Part shown: piece after piece, positions 1-6,483 of the stretch | How the letters are laid out: the number at the start of each line of letters is the position of its first letter | How positions within the stretch are numbered: position 1 is the stretch's first letter | Source of the DNA: Candidatus Altimarinota bacterium | GTDB taxonomy: Bacteria; Patescibacteriota; Gracilibacteria; BD1-5; UBA2023 | DNA: 8,327 nucleotides | NCBI GenBank assembly: GCA_003488655.1 | Contig: DNKW01000054.1 | Location: 1 to 8,327 of the forward strand | Reading direction: 5' to 3' | The notes under the pieces: generated by a model | Told to the model about the DNA's origin: nothing | The model's database searches: none | Seen by the model: the letters and a program-made list of their open reading frames with translations, nothing else | Made by a program: the position numbers and the translations under genes

Positions 1-3000
1 GGTATTGCTTTTCCAGAGCCGGAATTATCTTTTACCACGACGGTGAAATCAATAGTTGCGGATTCTACGACGAAGTTCAGATTTGAAATATTAGTTGCAC
101 CCACACTTACGTTCAAAGGTTTTGGTGGCATAAAATCGGGCGCTTTGTAATTTGTTGCCATGGCACCCTGTGCCATAGTAGGACTTATACCGATAGTGGT
201 ATATCCTGCATTTTTCGGTACTTGCAATTCAAAAGAAGCGGGAGATCCTATGATTCAGAGATCTTTATTGAAAAACCCATTCGGACTCGATACCCAAATA
301 GTGAGCTCTTTTCCGGAAAGTCCGGTGATGGATCCGGAGAGGGTAACGAATTCCGCAGCATCTGTTTTGTCTTTCAGAATAATATTTATCGTTTTATTGG
401 TATCCAAGAAAATATCCATAAACTGATTATTGGTAGCGCTGTAGTTGGACGCTGCATAGGTATTGTTGCCTATATTTTTTATTCTCAACTCCGGACTGAG
501 GAAAAGAGAATAATTTTTATTCAATTCTCCCGTATACACGATCGTTCCATTCGTATCGGCGAGAAGTTCTTCGTACCCTGAAGGGGTGTTAAATCCCACT
601 ACCGCTCCGGAAATACTTACACCCGTGATGGGTGTTCCATTTTTATCCTGAAGTTGGATAGTGATGGTTTTCAGAGTATTTCCTGTTGGAGCTTCTTTGA
701 TAAAAACAGGATTGGATTTTATCTTCGACACAACTATTCCGGAAGTATTTTTTGTGGTAATCTCCACCGTATATCCATCCGTTGTATAGTCCTTTGCTTG
801 TATCGGATTGATGATATCCTGTACATCGGAAGCGATATAATCGTTCTCTCGGAGGATGCTCTCATAGTGAGAAGTTATGGTATACTCAAGGATATTTTTA
901 CCCGAAAGTTTTGCGATAGTAAATTTCGGTTTTGTTTTATCTCCATTTACATAGTTCACATAGCTTCCACTGTCAAACCTCGCATTTGTCAGGTCAAACT
1001 GGGTTGGGAAAGATACTTCGATTTTTGATCCAGCAACCAATTGTGAAGAAACGGGAAAATCGATGAAATAGAGATTTTTCTTTCCTGCCGTATTGTTTTG
1101 TGGATTGATATTTGCCTTCAATTCTATCGCTTGGGTCGTTGCCTGAAACGATGTACCAACATTCGCATTAAAAAGCACCGTTTGCTGGGTTGAAGAAGTG
1201 AGTGAATTTAAGAATTTATCTTTTATATTCGCAAGATTAATCTCTACGATAGTTTGTGTCGAAAGAGTCGATGCAGGAATGGAAAGTCCCTTTATGGCAA
1301 CTCTTCTATCCATATCATTATAGGTAATGGTAGCATCTGTAAGAGAAACGGAAGTACTCGGAGTACAAGAGCCTCCAATGGTCGTAGTACAATAATTAAT
1401 AACATAATTTGATTTATTGAGAGCATCTGTTATCGACTTTGAGAACTTTATTTCCATGTCAGTGGAAGTTGTCCAAAAAGAATCTACAAAGAAAGGTGTA
1501 GTTATCGCTCCCGCTGTCGAGTACGATTTTTCTATCGTATTATTGGTACTATTATGGATAAAATTATTTGCAAGACTTCCGGTATTGATTAAATTTCCTC
1601 CGATATCTTTTATGATATTTCATTTGAGGACTATCTTATAGTCCGTATTTGCGAGAAGCTCCGTAGACGGTTCAAGTTTTATGGAATTGGCAAAGTGGTT
1701 ATAGTTCACCGTCGAAGTAACTTTAGTTCCGCCACTCTGATAGAGAGATACCGATGAAGCATTGATCGTCGAAGCATCGATCGGAGAATTGAAACCTATC
1801 TCGAATGTAGTACTGTCCGGAGACGAATAATCCCACATAATATCCAAAGGAATGCTCGATGCCATTCCCGTTCCCGTCTTAAACTCTACCGCATGACCAT
1901 TTGAAGGGGTGGCGAGAGTTTGATTTTTTACAGACTTCACTCCCGATCCGGACCCGGTGATAACGAGTCTGTATTTTGTATTTGCCGTCAATGTTCCTCC
2001 GCTTATATAGAGGGTTTTCGGAGTAAGGTCATTGTCGTATGTGAAACTCACAGTCTTTTGAACTGGAGTAACGCTCGTAATATCATACAATTTTACCGTC
2101 GTTGTATTTACCGTCGCTGTATCGATAACCTCATTGAAGATAACCCGCATTTTCGCATCGCGTGGAACATTCTGTGCTTCGAAAAACGGATCCGTTTTTT
2201 CTATGAAAAAATCATTTATCGAAACAGTAGCAAGATTGGAATAATCTGCGATCGTATGGAACGTAATCTTATGCCCTCCTCATTCGGTCATGGGAATATT
2301 TCCAACAAGATTCAATCATTTTATACTCTTTACATTTGTAGAAAGGTTCAAGGAATATTTCGTACCGTGGGATAACGGAAGATCGGTGGAAAGAGTAAGT
2401 TCTGTTCCCGTGTAGGAAAGAGTGGTTGTTACTTCATTTCCCATATCGTCTTTCAGCTTGATATTTGCAGAAGTGATTGTTACGAGATCGAGTTCCTGAT
2501 CAAATCCCACTTTCATAATAAATCCCGTTGCGGTCGCATCTTTTACGGGAACATCCGAAACAAAGTCTCCGGGAAAGGAATAGTTTACAATAGGCGGAAG
2601 AATCTGGTTGCTATAATTTCCATCGAAAAATGAGAAAAATACCTTATTATTGTATTCATTCAAAACTTTTCCTCCATTAAAAGTGATACCCGAAAATGTT
2701 AAATCATACCCGACTCCCGATTCCACTCCCGTGAGTGTCAACGAAAGGATATTTCCACTGTTTGATTGTGCAGTAATTTCAGGAATAAGAGTGGTGGTTC
2801 CGTAGTTTTTATCCACACTCAAATCTCCAGTGGTTGATATAATATCACTGAATTCGATTTTTAATTGTCCTGTTTTCGCCGAGGCATTAAGATTCGTCGG
2901 GGAAACATTGTTCCAAAATGCGTAATTGTCCCAGTTTTTGTCGATATAGAAAGCGTTGAAAAGCTTGTAATTTGTGCCGGCAACCGTTACAGCAAGATCT

Positions 3001-4904
3001 CTGTCTCCAAGGGTCGCACCAGTTGATATAACCGCTTGCATCTGTATCCTATTTCATTCACTGACGGTGATATTTGAAAAAGTTATACCCGACATGGAAG
3101 CTACGATTATCTGTCCGGAAGTTACTCCCGAGAAGATATTGTTTTTCCCATATACCGTAACACCCGTATAACTCTTCCCCTGAGATAATGTGTAAGGAGA
3201 GATATAATCTAGATCTTTAGCGGTCGAATCATACGATACATAACTCCCTGTGAGGGTACTGATATTTCCATTGAAATCCTTGATTCCGGTAATATTGTAA
3301 GAATAACTCGTTGCACCGGACTGAATGGACGTGCTCAAAAATAATTTCCTCGGATTGTTATAATCAGCATATGAGCTATACATCTCAAGAGCAGGAGAAA
3401 AACTTCCCGTGATGGAATTATTCATATAATCGGTATATATCGGTTCGTTGAACTCCAAGAGAAGTTGGGATTGATTGATCGGATAAAATCCAACAAGTGT
3501 TGGAGAGGTATTGTCATTATTGTCCTTTATGAGCGTTTCTCCGTAAAAGAACTCATCCCAAGCGGAGGTTTTGAGTTTCGCTCCGAGTGAGTATCTTCCT
3601 GGATTAATGGGATTGGTTACGCCGTTTACGGTAAATTCCATAATCGCTCCGGTTGCGAAAGACGTTACAACATTTGTCAGTTTACATTCCAGTATATTCA
3701 TGGCGGAATTGGCGGTCGCACCTCCGGCAGTGCTATCTTTTTTGACAAGAAGAGCTCCACTACAACTATTTCCGTTAAGCGCTCCGGAAAAATCGGTAAG
3801 TGATGGGGTGTTCAAGAGAAAATTCTCATTGAGTCCGATAGAGAGGACGGTAATCCCCGACATAGTCATGAATCTATCATTGGTAATAGAGAAATCTATG
3901 GATCCCGTTGCTGCTGTCTGCCCGGAATTGGAGAAAGTTGTCTGGATCGGAGACTGAAAGGAAGTTCCCGGAATATAATTGGTCGTTCCGGAACCGCTTC
4001 CGCCACCACCGGCACCTCATCCGGAAAGATTCATCATACAACGAACCGATGATCCGATAGATCGTTGCTGTGCAGATCCTATATTAACAACTCCTGATCC
4101 GCTTGATTGTAACCATGTTACTTTTGCACTCGTTCCACTTGGTTCTGCATTCCAATAATATCCATGTCCAGAAATATAAGATCCGTCATTTGGACGATCT
4201 CCCGCAAGCGGAAGTTTAAGAGTACTGATAAATGAGGTGAAATCTTGTCCGACGATATTTACTGCACCTACCCAATCGGATGAGGTAGGGATAATATATC
4301 CCGTTCCACAAGGAGAATTCATCCATGCTGGATCAGTACTCGCTCCAGTAAATGCTGCCCAGTTATAATCAAATGCGGTACTTCCCGTGATAAACAGTGA
4401 ATGGCCTGCGGAAGTAGATCCAGAATCGACAAAAGCGAGAGATCCTGTAATCGCTGTATTGGTAATCGGCTCATTACGATGCCACTGATAATAATCCCCC
4501 ATATAAGATACCTGACCGAGTGTTGGTCCTCCTGTTGTAGTCGTATCGGCAATAACAGTTGATTGACCGCTTCCGCTATATGAAGTACTCGCACCGGCAT
4601 TACATGCCGACCAGATCTGTACGGTAGTACCGCTCCATACGGCGATATCTTTGGTGTCGCATCATGGAAAATAGGTACTGCTCGTATTCCCGACTCCCGT
4701 TCCCGTAACATCGATATCGATGCCATTATAATTAAATGTATTACCCGATCAATATACCTGATTCGGGTCATATGCCGTATATATCGCATAGGTCGTATCC
4801 ACGAGAGAATCAAGATTCACTCCGAGAAACGAGAAATTGGAACTCAAAAGGAAAAATGAAAGACTTCCTGCAAGAATCTTTCGGGAAAAAAGAGGCATTT
4901 TCAT
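1..4904 (-). CDS. Giant secreted surface protein (FISUMP domain + Ig-like array), UGA=Gly, C-terminus outside window
   Basis: One reading frame (codons whose lowest coordinate is a multiple of 3) stays open from ATG 4902-4904 to the window edge, 1634 codons, if TGA is read as Gly. In-frame TGAs lie at 4749, 4662, 4017, 3054, 2316, 2280, 1620 and 255 (residues 52, 81, 296, 617, 863, 875, 1095, 1550); no TAA or TAG interrupts it. Order of parts: signal peptide 1-40, FISUMP-type domain about 81-295, Gly/Ser linker 295-306, Ig-like domains about 467-1250, an unassigned beta-rich stretch, then a carboxypeptidase-regulatory-like domain about 1410-1510. The composition is rich in Thr, Ser, Asn and Gly and poor in Cys, as usual for exported adhesins. 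I infer an extracellular adhesive or structural role; no catalytic motif was seen. The start could also be ATG 4896-4898; neither has a Shine-Dalgarno sequence. A TTG at 4938-4940 would only lengthen the N-terminus upstream of the signal peptide. The anchoring mechanism is unknown because the 3' end is missing. Confidence 0.88.
375..677 (-). other. Carboxypeptidase-regulatory-like beta domain
   Basis: Residues about 1410-1510 begin TITIQLQDKNGTPITGVSI and continue with an ADTNGTIVYTGEL segment. The pattern 'V-x-D-x-x-G-x-P-(I/L)-x-G-(V/A)-x-V ... T-D-x-x-G' is typical of CarboxypepD_reg-like and Cna-B-like domains, which act as stalk or adhesion modules in surface proteins. A second, less clear beta module follows (VTLSGSITGLSGKELTIWV) and contains the UGA at residue 1550. 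Confidence 0.5.
1155..3506 (-). other. Array of Ig-like (SbsA/Big_5-type) domains
   Basis: Residues about 467-1250 hold five or six recurrent units with the pattern 'hydrophobic-x-FxxxID-xx-(T/S)-xx-(S/T)VxLY' near the start and 'L-x-x-x-T-x-Y-x-(I/L)-x-(L/V)' near the end. Examples are LLLEFNEPIYTD, MKVGFDQELDLVTI, MRVIFNEVIDTATV, FEIGFNSPIDASTI and MEIKFSKSITDAL, each followed after about 50-60 residues by motifs such as LTANTKYRLVI or LLANTDYKIVL. This is the SbsA-type bacterial Ig-like fold (Big_5). Between units one and two, about 568-650, is a stretch resembling an IPT/TIG domain (SPYTLSQGKSYTGVTVYG). The units are diverged, not tandem copies. UGA codons at residues 863, 875 and 1095 sit in the domain ends, where Gly and Asn turns are normal. 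Confidence 0.7.
4020..4664 (-). other. FISUMP-type (Fibrobacter major paralogous) domain
   Basis: Residues 81-295 show the landmarks of the FISUMP family: CDTKDIAVW near the start (82-90), IWSACNAGA (97-105), GDYYQWHRNEP (136-146), IIPTSSDW, then LKLPLAGDRPNDGSY, GYYWNAEP and a closing GSSVRCMMN. Four Cys (82, 101, 199, 289) are placed so that two disulfides are possible. The domain is known from large secreted proteins of Fibrobacter, Bacteroidetes and CPR bacteria; its function is not settled. Two UGA codons bound it: residue 81 precedes Cys82 and residue 296 starts the Gly linker. Confidence 0.78.
4785..4904 (-). other. Signal peptide of the giant surface protein
   Basis: Residues 1-40 have a basic n-region (Lys2, Arg8, Lys9), a hydrophobic core at about 10-29 (starting ILAGSLSFFLL) and a small-residue end, TTYA, at 37-40. 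Cleavage after Ala40 is plausible. No lipobox Cys is present, so Sec-type secretion with signal peptidase I is more likely than a lipoprotein. The h-to-cleavage distance is somewhat long, so the exact site is uncertain. Confidence 0.7.
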
Positions 4905-4914
4905 AAAAACGAAT

Positions 4915-4920
4915 ATTATA
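4915..4920 (-). promoter_or_regulatory. Putative -10 box for the giant surface protein gene
   Basis: The minus strand reads a perfect TATAAT here. A transcript starting 5-7 bases downstream (G at 4910 or nearby) would begin only about 4-6 bases before ATG 4902-4904, giving an almost leaderless mRNA. This fits the lack of a Shine-Dalgarno sequence. The -35 element is unclear: TTGGCA (4935-4940) has a short 14-bp spacer and TTTACA (4942-4947) a long 21-bp one. Confidence 0.45.
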
Positions 4921-4961
4921 GAGAATAAAAAACCTGCCAATTGTAAACTTTATTTTTCTAA

Positions 4962-5000
4962 TTGCAAAAATAAATACTGGCTTTTTGCAAAAAAGTATTT
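4962..5000. promoter_or_regulatory. Palindrome and direct repeat in the divergent control region
   Basis: A perfect 12-bp palindrome, TTTTTGCAAAAA, lies at 4982-4993. Its right part, TTGCAAAAA (4985-4993), is repeated directly at 4962-4970, 23 bp away. An outer pair AAATACT (4972-4978) and AGTATTT (4994-5000) is also inverted around it. The position between two divergent genes suggests a protein-binding site, but the sequence is AT-rich and such matches arise easily by chance. I do not know a regulator with this motif. Confidence 0.25.
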
Positions 5001-5020
5001 TTAAGAAAAAATGAGGATTT

Positions 5021-5049
5021 TTTATTTTTCGGATATACTAAAATATAAT
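5021..5049 (+). promoter_or_regulatory. Putative promoter of the pilin-like gene
   Basis: A perfect TATAAT at 5044-5049 lies 24 bp before ATG 5074, with a weak -35 (TTTATT, 5021-5026) at 17-bp spacing. A second weaker -10, TATACT, lies at 5034-5039. No Shine-Dalgarno sequence precedes the ATG. Confidence 0.4.
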
Positions 5050-5073
5050 TACTCTGTTACCTATATCATCTAT

Positions 5074-5520
5074 ATGAAATCTCTCGAAAAATCCGGTTTC
5101 ACTTTGATCGAAGTACTCGTCGCTTCCGTCATATTATCGAGTGTCTTTTTCGCCATCCTGACGCTTATTTCGAACAATACCCGACAAGCCACAAATCTGG
5201 AGCATTCTCGAATAATGGATGGACTCTTCCTCTCATCGAAGGCCTGCATACGTTCTTTCGGCTATACTGCTCTTTCCACAACAACTGCAACCCAGAGCCT
5301 TAATTTCGGGACTGATAATATGGGATGCTTTACGGGAAGTTATGATTCCAATCTCTCATTCATGGGAATATCGCTCGAAAGAATAAACGGTACCGAGACT
5401 GGGGCAACCGTTTTTTGGAGTTATTTTCGCATAGAGAACAATACGGGAACTCTCAAAGTGTATAGTACCATCAGCGACGGAACGGAGAGTAAAAAGTATG
5501 ATTTTATCGTGGGGCAGTAA
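5074..5520 (+). CDS. Type IV pilin-like protein (prepilin, N-methylation motif)
   Basis: This 148-residue protein starts MKSLEKSG and then FTLIEVLVAS, the class III signal of type IV prepilins and pseudopilins. The prepilin peptidase would cut after Gly8, leaving N-terminal Phe9 and the conserved Glu at mature position 5 (Glu13). Residues 9-32 form the hydrophobic helix used for membrane storage and fibre packing. The remainder is a small globular domain with two Cys (58 and 85) that may form a disulfide. The length and short body suggest a minor pilin or pseudopilin rather than a known major subunit; I cannot assign a subfamily. I chose ATG 5074 because it gives a normal 8-residue leader; the in-frame ATG at 5011 would add 21 aromatic-rich residues and overlap the putative promoter. 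The gene stops at TAA 5518-5520 with no in-frame TGA. It diverges from the giant surface protein gene and converges on hrcA. No assembly ATPase or prepilin peptidase is in the window. Confidence 0.85.
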   Translation: MKSLEKSGFTLIEVLVASVILSSVFFAILTLISNNTRQATNLEHSRIMDGLFLSSKACIRSFGYTALSTTTATQSLNFGTDNMGCFTGSYDSNLSFMGISLERINGTETGATVFWSYFRIENNTGTLKVYSTISDGTESKKYDFIVGQ

Positions 5521-5543
5521 AAAACTACCCCAGAATACTGCCC
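5512..5543. repeat. Hairpin spanning the pilin stop codon
   Basis: GGGCAGTA (5512-5519) and TACTGCCC (5536-5543) are a perfect 8-bp inverted repeat with a 16-nt loop; the left arm overlaps the TAA stop. It overlaps a competing short UUCG-loop hairpin, CCC-TTCG-GGG at 5541-5550. No T-run follows on the plus strand, so it is not a classical terminator for the pilin gene; on the minus strand a TTTTTT (5519-5524) lies inside the loop side. It may protect the 3' end of the mRNA. Confidence 0.45.
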
Positions 5544-5564
5544 TTCGGGGAGCCTCACTCTAAC

Positions 5565-5586
5565 CCTCTCCTTCAGAGGAGAGAGG
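5565..5586. repeat. Short CT/GA hairpin in the convergent intergenic region
   Basis: CTCTCC (5566-5571) pairs with GGAGAG (5578-5583) around a 6-nt loop, with flanking purine and pyrimidine tracts allowing other registers. The surrounding text, CTCTAACCCTCTCC, resembles intergenic palindromes seen in many bacterial genomes, a similarity from memory only. It is followed by GAAAATAA, not a T-run, on the plus strand. Confidence 0.4.
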
Positions 5587-5592
5587 AAAATA

Positions 5593-5716
5593 AGGAATCT
5601 CCTGAAAAACGATGAAGTTCGTATGAAAATCGCGTACCGGAGTGAACCGTACGACCTGTACGGAGAACAAGGAACGTAAGATTTGAATGCGAAATTCACG
5701 TTTTGCAGAGATTCCT
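5593..5716. repeat. Long imperfect palindrome (about 124 bp), possible hrcA terminator or palindromic mobile repeat
   Basis: The arms 5593-5631 and 5680-5716 are inverted copies. They begin with a perfect 9-bp pair (AGGAATCTC with GAGATTCCT) and continue with about 32 paired positions, two one-base bulges and five mismatches. The centre is less well paired except for an apical stem, CCGTAC (5647-5652) with GTACGG (5658-5663), around GACCT. The right arm reaches into the hrcA TAG stop (5715-5717). Transcription of hrcA would therefore meet the hairpin directly after the stop codon, followed by a modest U-rich run (minus strand TATTTTCC, 5585-5592). Either it is a terminator-like structure or a palindromic interspersed repeat (REP- or MITE-like) that landed between convergent genes. 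No coding potential is supported inside it. Confidence 0.65.
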
Positions 5717-6413
5717 ACAATACATTGCGCATCGCCGCGATATTGAACGCATAATCCATCTTGAGGGAACCGAGAATTCCAAGATACCCTTCCTTCCCCT
5801 CTATATTAATTTTCTTGACCACCATCGTACAGCTTTCGAGGTCGGGAAATATATTCTCCTCTCCGATAAATACGGAAACTTTGTCCCCGATATCAAGCCC
5901 CTTGAGAAGATCGATAAAGTGGTATTTATTTTCGAGAACCTTGATGATATTATAGACATTGCTCCCCATAGTAACGGTATTTTTTTCGAGAAAATTAGAA
6001 ATCCCGAGATAATAATTGGCCCCGAGAGACGGGATACAAGCAAAAGTAATCTCGTTCGTAATCTTCATAAGTCGCGATACGAGCAGATAGAGCGTATCAT
6101 CGAGTCGTGCGTCCACCGCCCGTTCCACGACCGCTTGTTCCGCCTCCAGAAACACCCCCGGCATCTGTTCCATAAGATAATCGACAAATACCCGAAGTCC
6201 CCGGGTCGTCGGCAAACGTCCGGCAGAGTTGTACGGCTGAAAAATAAGCCCCATCTTCTCGAGAGCTGCCATATCGTTGCGAATAGTAGCGCTCGATACC
6301 TGGAGGTCATACTTCTTGAGAAGAGATTTCGATCCGGTAATCTCCCCCGTTTGGATGTATTCCTCGATGATGAGCTTCAAGATCTGAACCTTTCGGGTGT
6401 CGATTTTTTTCAT
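5715..6413 (-). CDS. hrcA: Heat-inducible transcription repressor HrcA, short form
   Basis: This 232-residue protein is a recognisable HrcA, the repressor that binds CIRCE operators of chaperone genes and is kept active by GroEL in well-studied bacteria. The N-terminal winged helix (about 1-80) carries GSKSLL (27-32), VSSATIRNDMAALE (39-52) and SAGRLPT (63-69) followed by RGLRVFVDYL. The C-terminal part has FIGEEN (182-187) and GILGSLKMDY (212-221), matching the family's 'IGxEN' and 'GPxRMDY' blocks. Usual HrcA proteins have about 340 residues, so roughly 100 residues of the middle GAF-like/dimerisation region are missing; both ends are intact, so this is a compact variant rather than a truncation. 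It contains no in-frame TGA and ends at TAG. ATG 6411-6413 is the start, with only a weak GGA upstream. It is not next to grpE, dnaK or dnaJ as in many Firmicutes; it follows the M23 gene on the same strand after 70 bp and has its own promoter. Confidence 0.92.
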   Translation of the reverse strand: MKKIDTRKVQILKLIIEEYIQTGEITGSKSLLKKYDLQVSSATIRNDMAALEKMGLIFQPYNSAGRLPTTRGLRVFVDYLMEQMPGVFLEAEQAVVERAVDARLDDTLYLLVSRLMKITNEITFACIPSLGANYYLGISNFLEKNTVTMGSNVYNIIKVLENKYHFIDLLKGLDIGDKVSVFIGEENIFPDLESCTMVVKKINIEGKEGYLGILGSLKMDYAFNIAAMRNVL

Positions 6414-6443
6414 AAATTCCGCTGATGGATAAAAGATATGGGG

Positions 6444-6471
6444 AGTATATGGAAAAAACGATTTCTGTAAA
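6444..6471 (-). promoter_or_regulatory. Sigma70-type promoter of hrcA
   Basis: The minus strand has TTTACA (6466-6471; 5 of 6 consensus) and TATACT (6444-6449; 5 of 6) separated by 16 bp. Transcription would start near 6437 and give a leader of about 24 nt before ATG 6413. It lies entirely in the gap after the M23 gene. No CIRCE inverted repeat (TTAGCACTC-N9-GAGTGCTAA) is visible around it, so autoregulation through a standard CIRCE is not supported. Confidence 0.6.
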
Positions 6472-6483
6472 ATGTAAAATCTA

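Noticed and set aside
4319..4813. A 164-residue minus-strand frame overlapping the FISUMP domain
   Set aside because: It is in a different frame from the giant gene; its Arg/Ile-rich translation has no family features, whereas the main frame there gives a clear FISUMP domain.
1..4940. A row of separate minus-strand genes or a decayed pseudogene
   Set aside because: Every break is a TGA in exactly the same frame, with no TAA, TAG or frameshift, and domains continue across the breaks. Random decay would produce all three stops and frame changes.
5421..5699. A 92-residue minus-strand frame across the pilin 3' end and the palindromes
   Set aside because: It is made of inverted-repeat sequence and antisense pilin sequence, with no start signal or domain.
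5074..6413. Absence of UGA in the pilin and hrcA as a sign of a different codon-use class or transfer
   Set aside because: At the rate seen in the two other genes only about two UGAs would be expected in these 380 codons, so none is not meaningful.
5703..6425. A 240-residue plus-strand open frame opposite hrcA
   Set aside because: It lies entirely opposite a well-recognised hrcA; the predicted protein has no recognisable domain and is explained as an antisense shadow.
6414..6483. CIRCE operator upstream of hrcA
   Set aside because: I looked for TTAGCACTC and GAGTGCTAA halves on both strands and saw no acceptable match.
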